From Gillisia xinjiangensis (GTDB lineage: Bacteria > Bacteroidota > Bacteroidia > Flavobacteriales > Flavobacteriaceae), in the NCBI RefSeq assembly GCF_046298265.1, contig NZ_JBKAHK010000001.1, positions 1 to 64,000 on the forward strand: a stretch of 64,000 nt of DNA, read 5' to 3'. The position numbers were made by a program, and so were the translations under genes. Below, piece by piece: positions 63,849 to 64,000 of this stretch (position 1 is its first letter; each line of letters opens with the position of its first letter). Under the pieces are notes generated by a model, which was not told the origin of the DNA, ran no database searches, and saw only the letters and a program-made list of their open reading frames with translations.

Positions 63849-64000
63849 TTTTACCCTTACTTTTTCTACGCAAAAAAATCACGGCAATTAGAATTCTCCA
63901 AAATCATTTATTTTGATTTTGGATGCCCCAATATTGTATTAATGAGAGATAAATTTTGAATTTAAAAAAACAAAAAAACTGTCGGAAAGATAATTTTCCG

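Overview
The window looks like chromosomal DNA of an AT-rich marine or soil member of the Flavobacteriaceae (Bacteroidota). The evidence is three very large proteins with type IX secretion (T9SS) C-terminal sorting domains, a PorT-family protein, a TamL-type Omp85 lipoprotein, a short primary sigma factor without region 1.1, promoters of the Bacteroidota type (TAnnTTTG at -7), frequent TTG/GTG starts without clear Shine-Dalgarno sequences, and a flavobacterial-type division cluster. A relative of Gramella/Gillisia/Salegentibacter is plausible, but the genus is a guess.

Layout. 1-13.3 kb: two tandem giant secreted adhesin-like genes (the first cut by the window edge) made of SprB-type repeats, PKD-like repeats, a LamG/concanavalin-like domain, a long shared C-terminal region and a T9SS tail. 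13.3-33.5 kb: mostly housekeeping. It holds a putative four-helix-bundle protein, rsmG, a fatty acid desaturase, an aspartate aminotransferase, trkH-trkA, ubiE-porT, a TrmH-type methyltransferase, tamL, fba, accD, rpsO, pnp, the primary sigma factor, a single-domain BLUF photoreceptor, rpe and a YpdA-type reductase. 33.6-38.1 kb: an accessory segment with a third T9SS protein carrying four almost identical 222-bp repeats, a decayed copy of the ypdA 3' end, and an orphan small gene. 38.4-44.5 kb: a compact sucrose/fructan cassette (sugar/H+ symporter, GH32 lipoprotein, PfkB sugar kinase), a SelO-type AMPylase and a small exported protein. 44.8-45.8 kb: an integrase gene lacking its catalytic domain beside tRNA-Arg(TCG), with a palindromic repeat between them, probably the scar of an integrated element. 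45.9-62.2 kb: yqeY and the complete minus-strand division/cell-wall cluster mraZ-rsmH-ftsL-ftsI-murE-mraY-murD-ftsW-murG-murC-ftsQ-ftsA-ftsZ, without murF or ddl. 62.4-64 kb: an alpha/beta hydrolase and engB on the plus strand.

How it fits together. PorT would help build the T9SS that exports the three giant proteins to the cell surface; TamL and the lipoproteins belong to the same envelope. The cassette at 38-42 kb would cleave sucrose or fructan outside the inner membrane, import the sugar and phosphorylate fructose. The division cluster appears to start at one MraZ-controlled promoter: three 10-bp direct repeats lie just upstream of a -7 box, and a fourth half-copy overlaps the mraZ start codon.

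I see no convincing new multi-gene defence system, CRISPR array or complete mobile element. The points most worth checking are the MraZ operator array, the ypdA relic next to the repeat-rich T9SS gene, the tRNA-linked integrase scar with its palindrome, the AccD without zinc-finger cysteines, the pnp leader hairpin, and the recently duplicated adhesin repeats.
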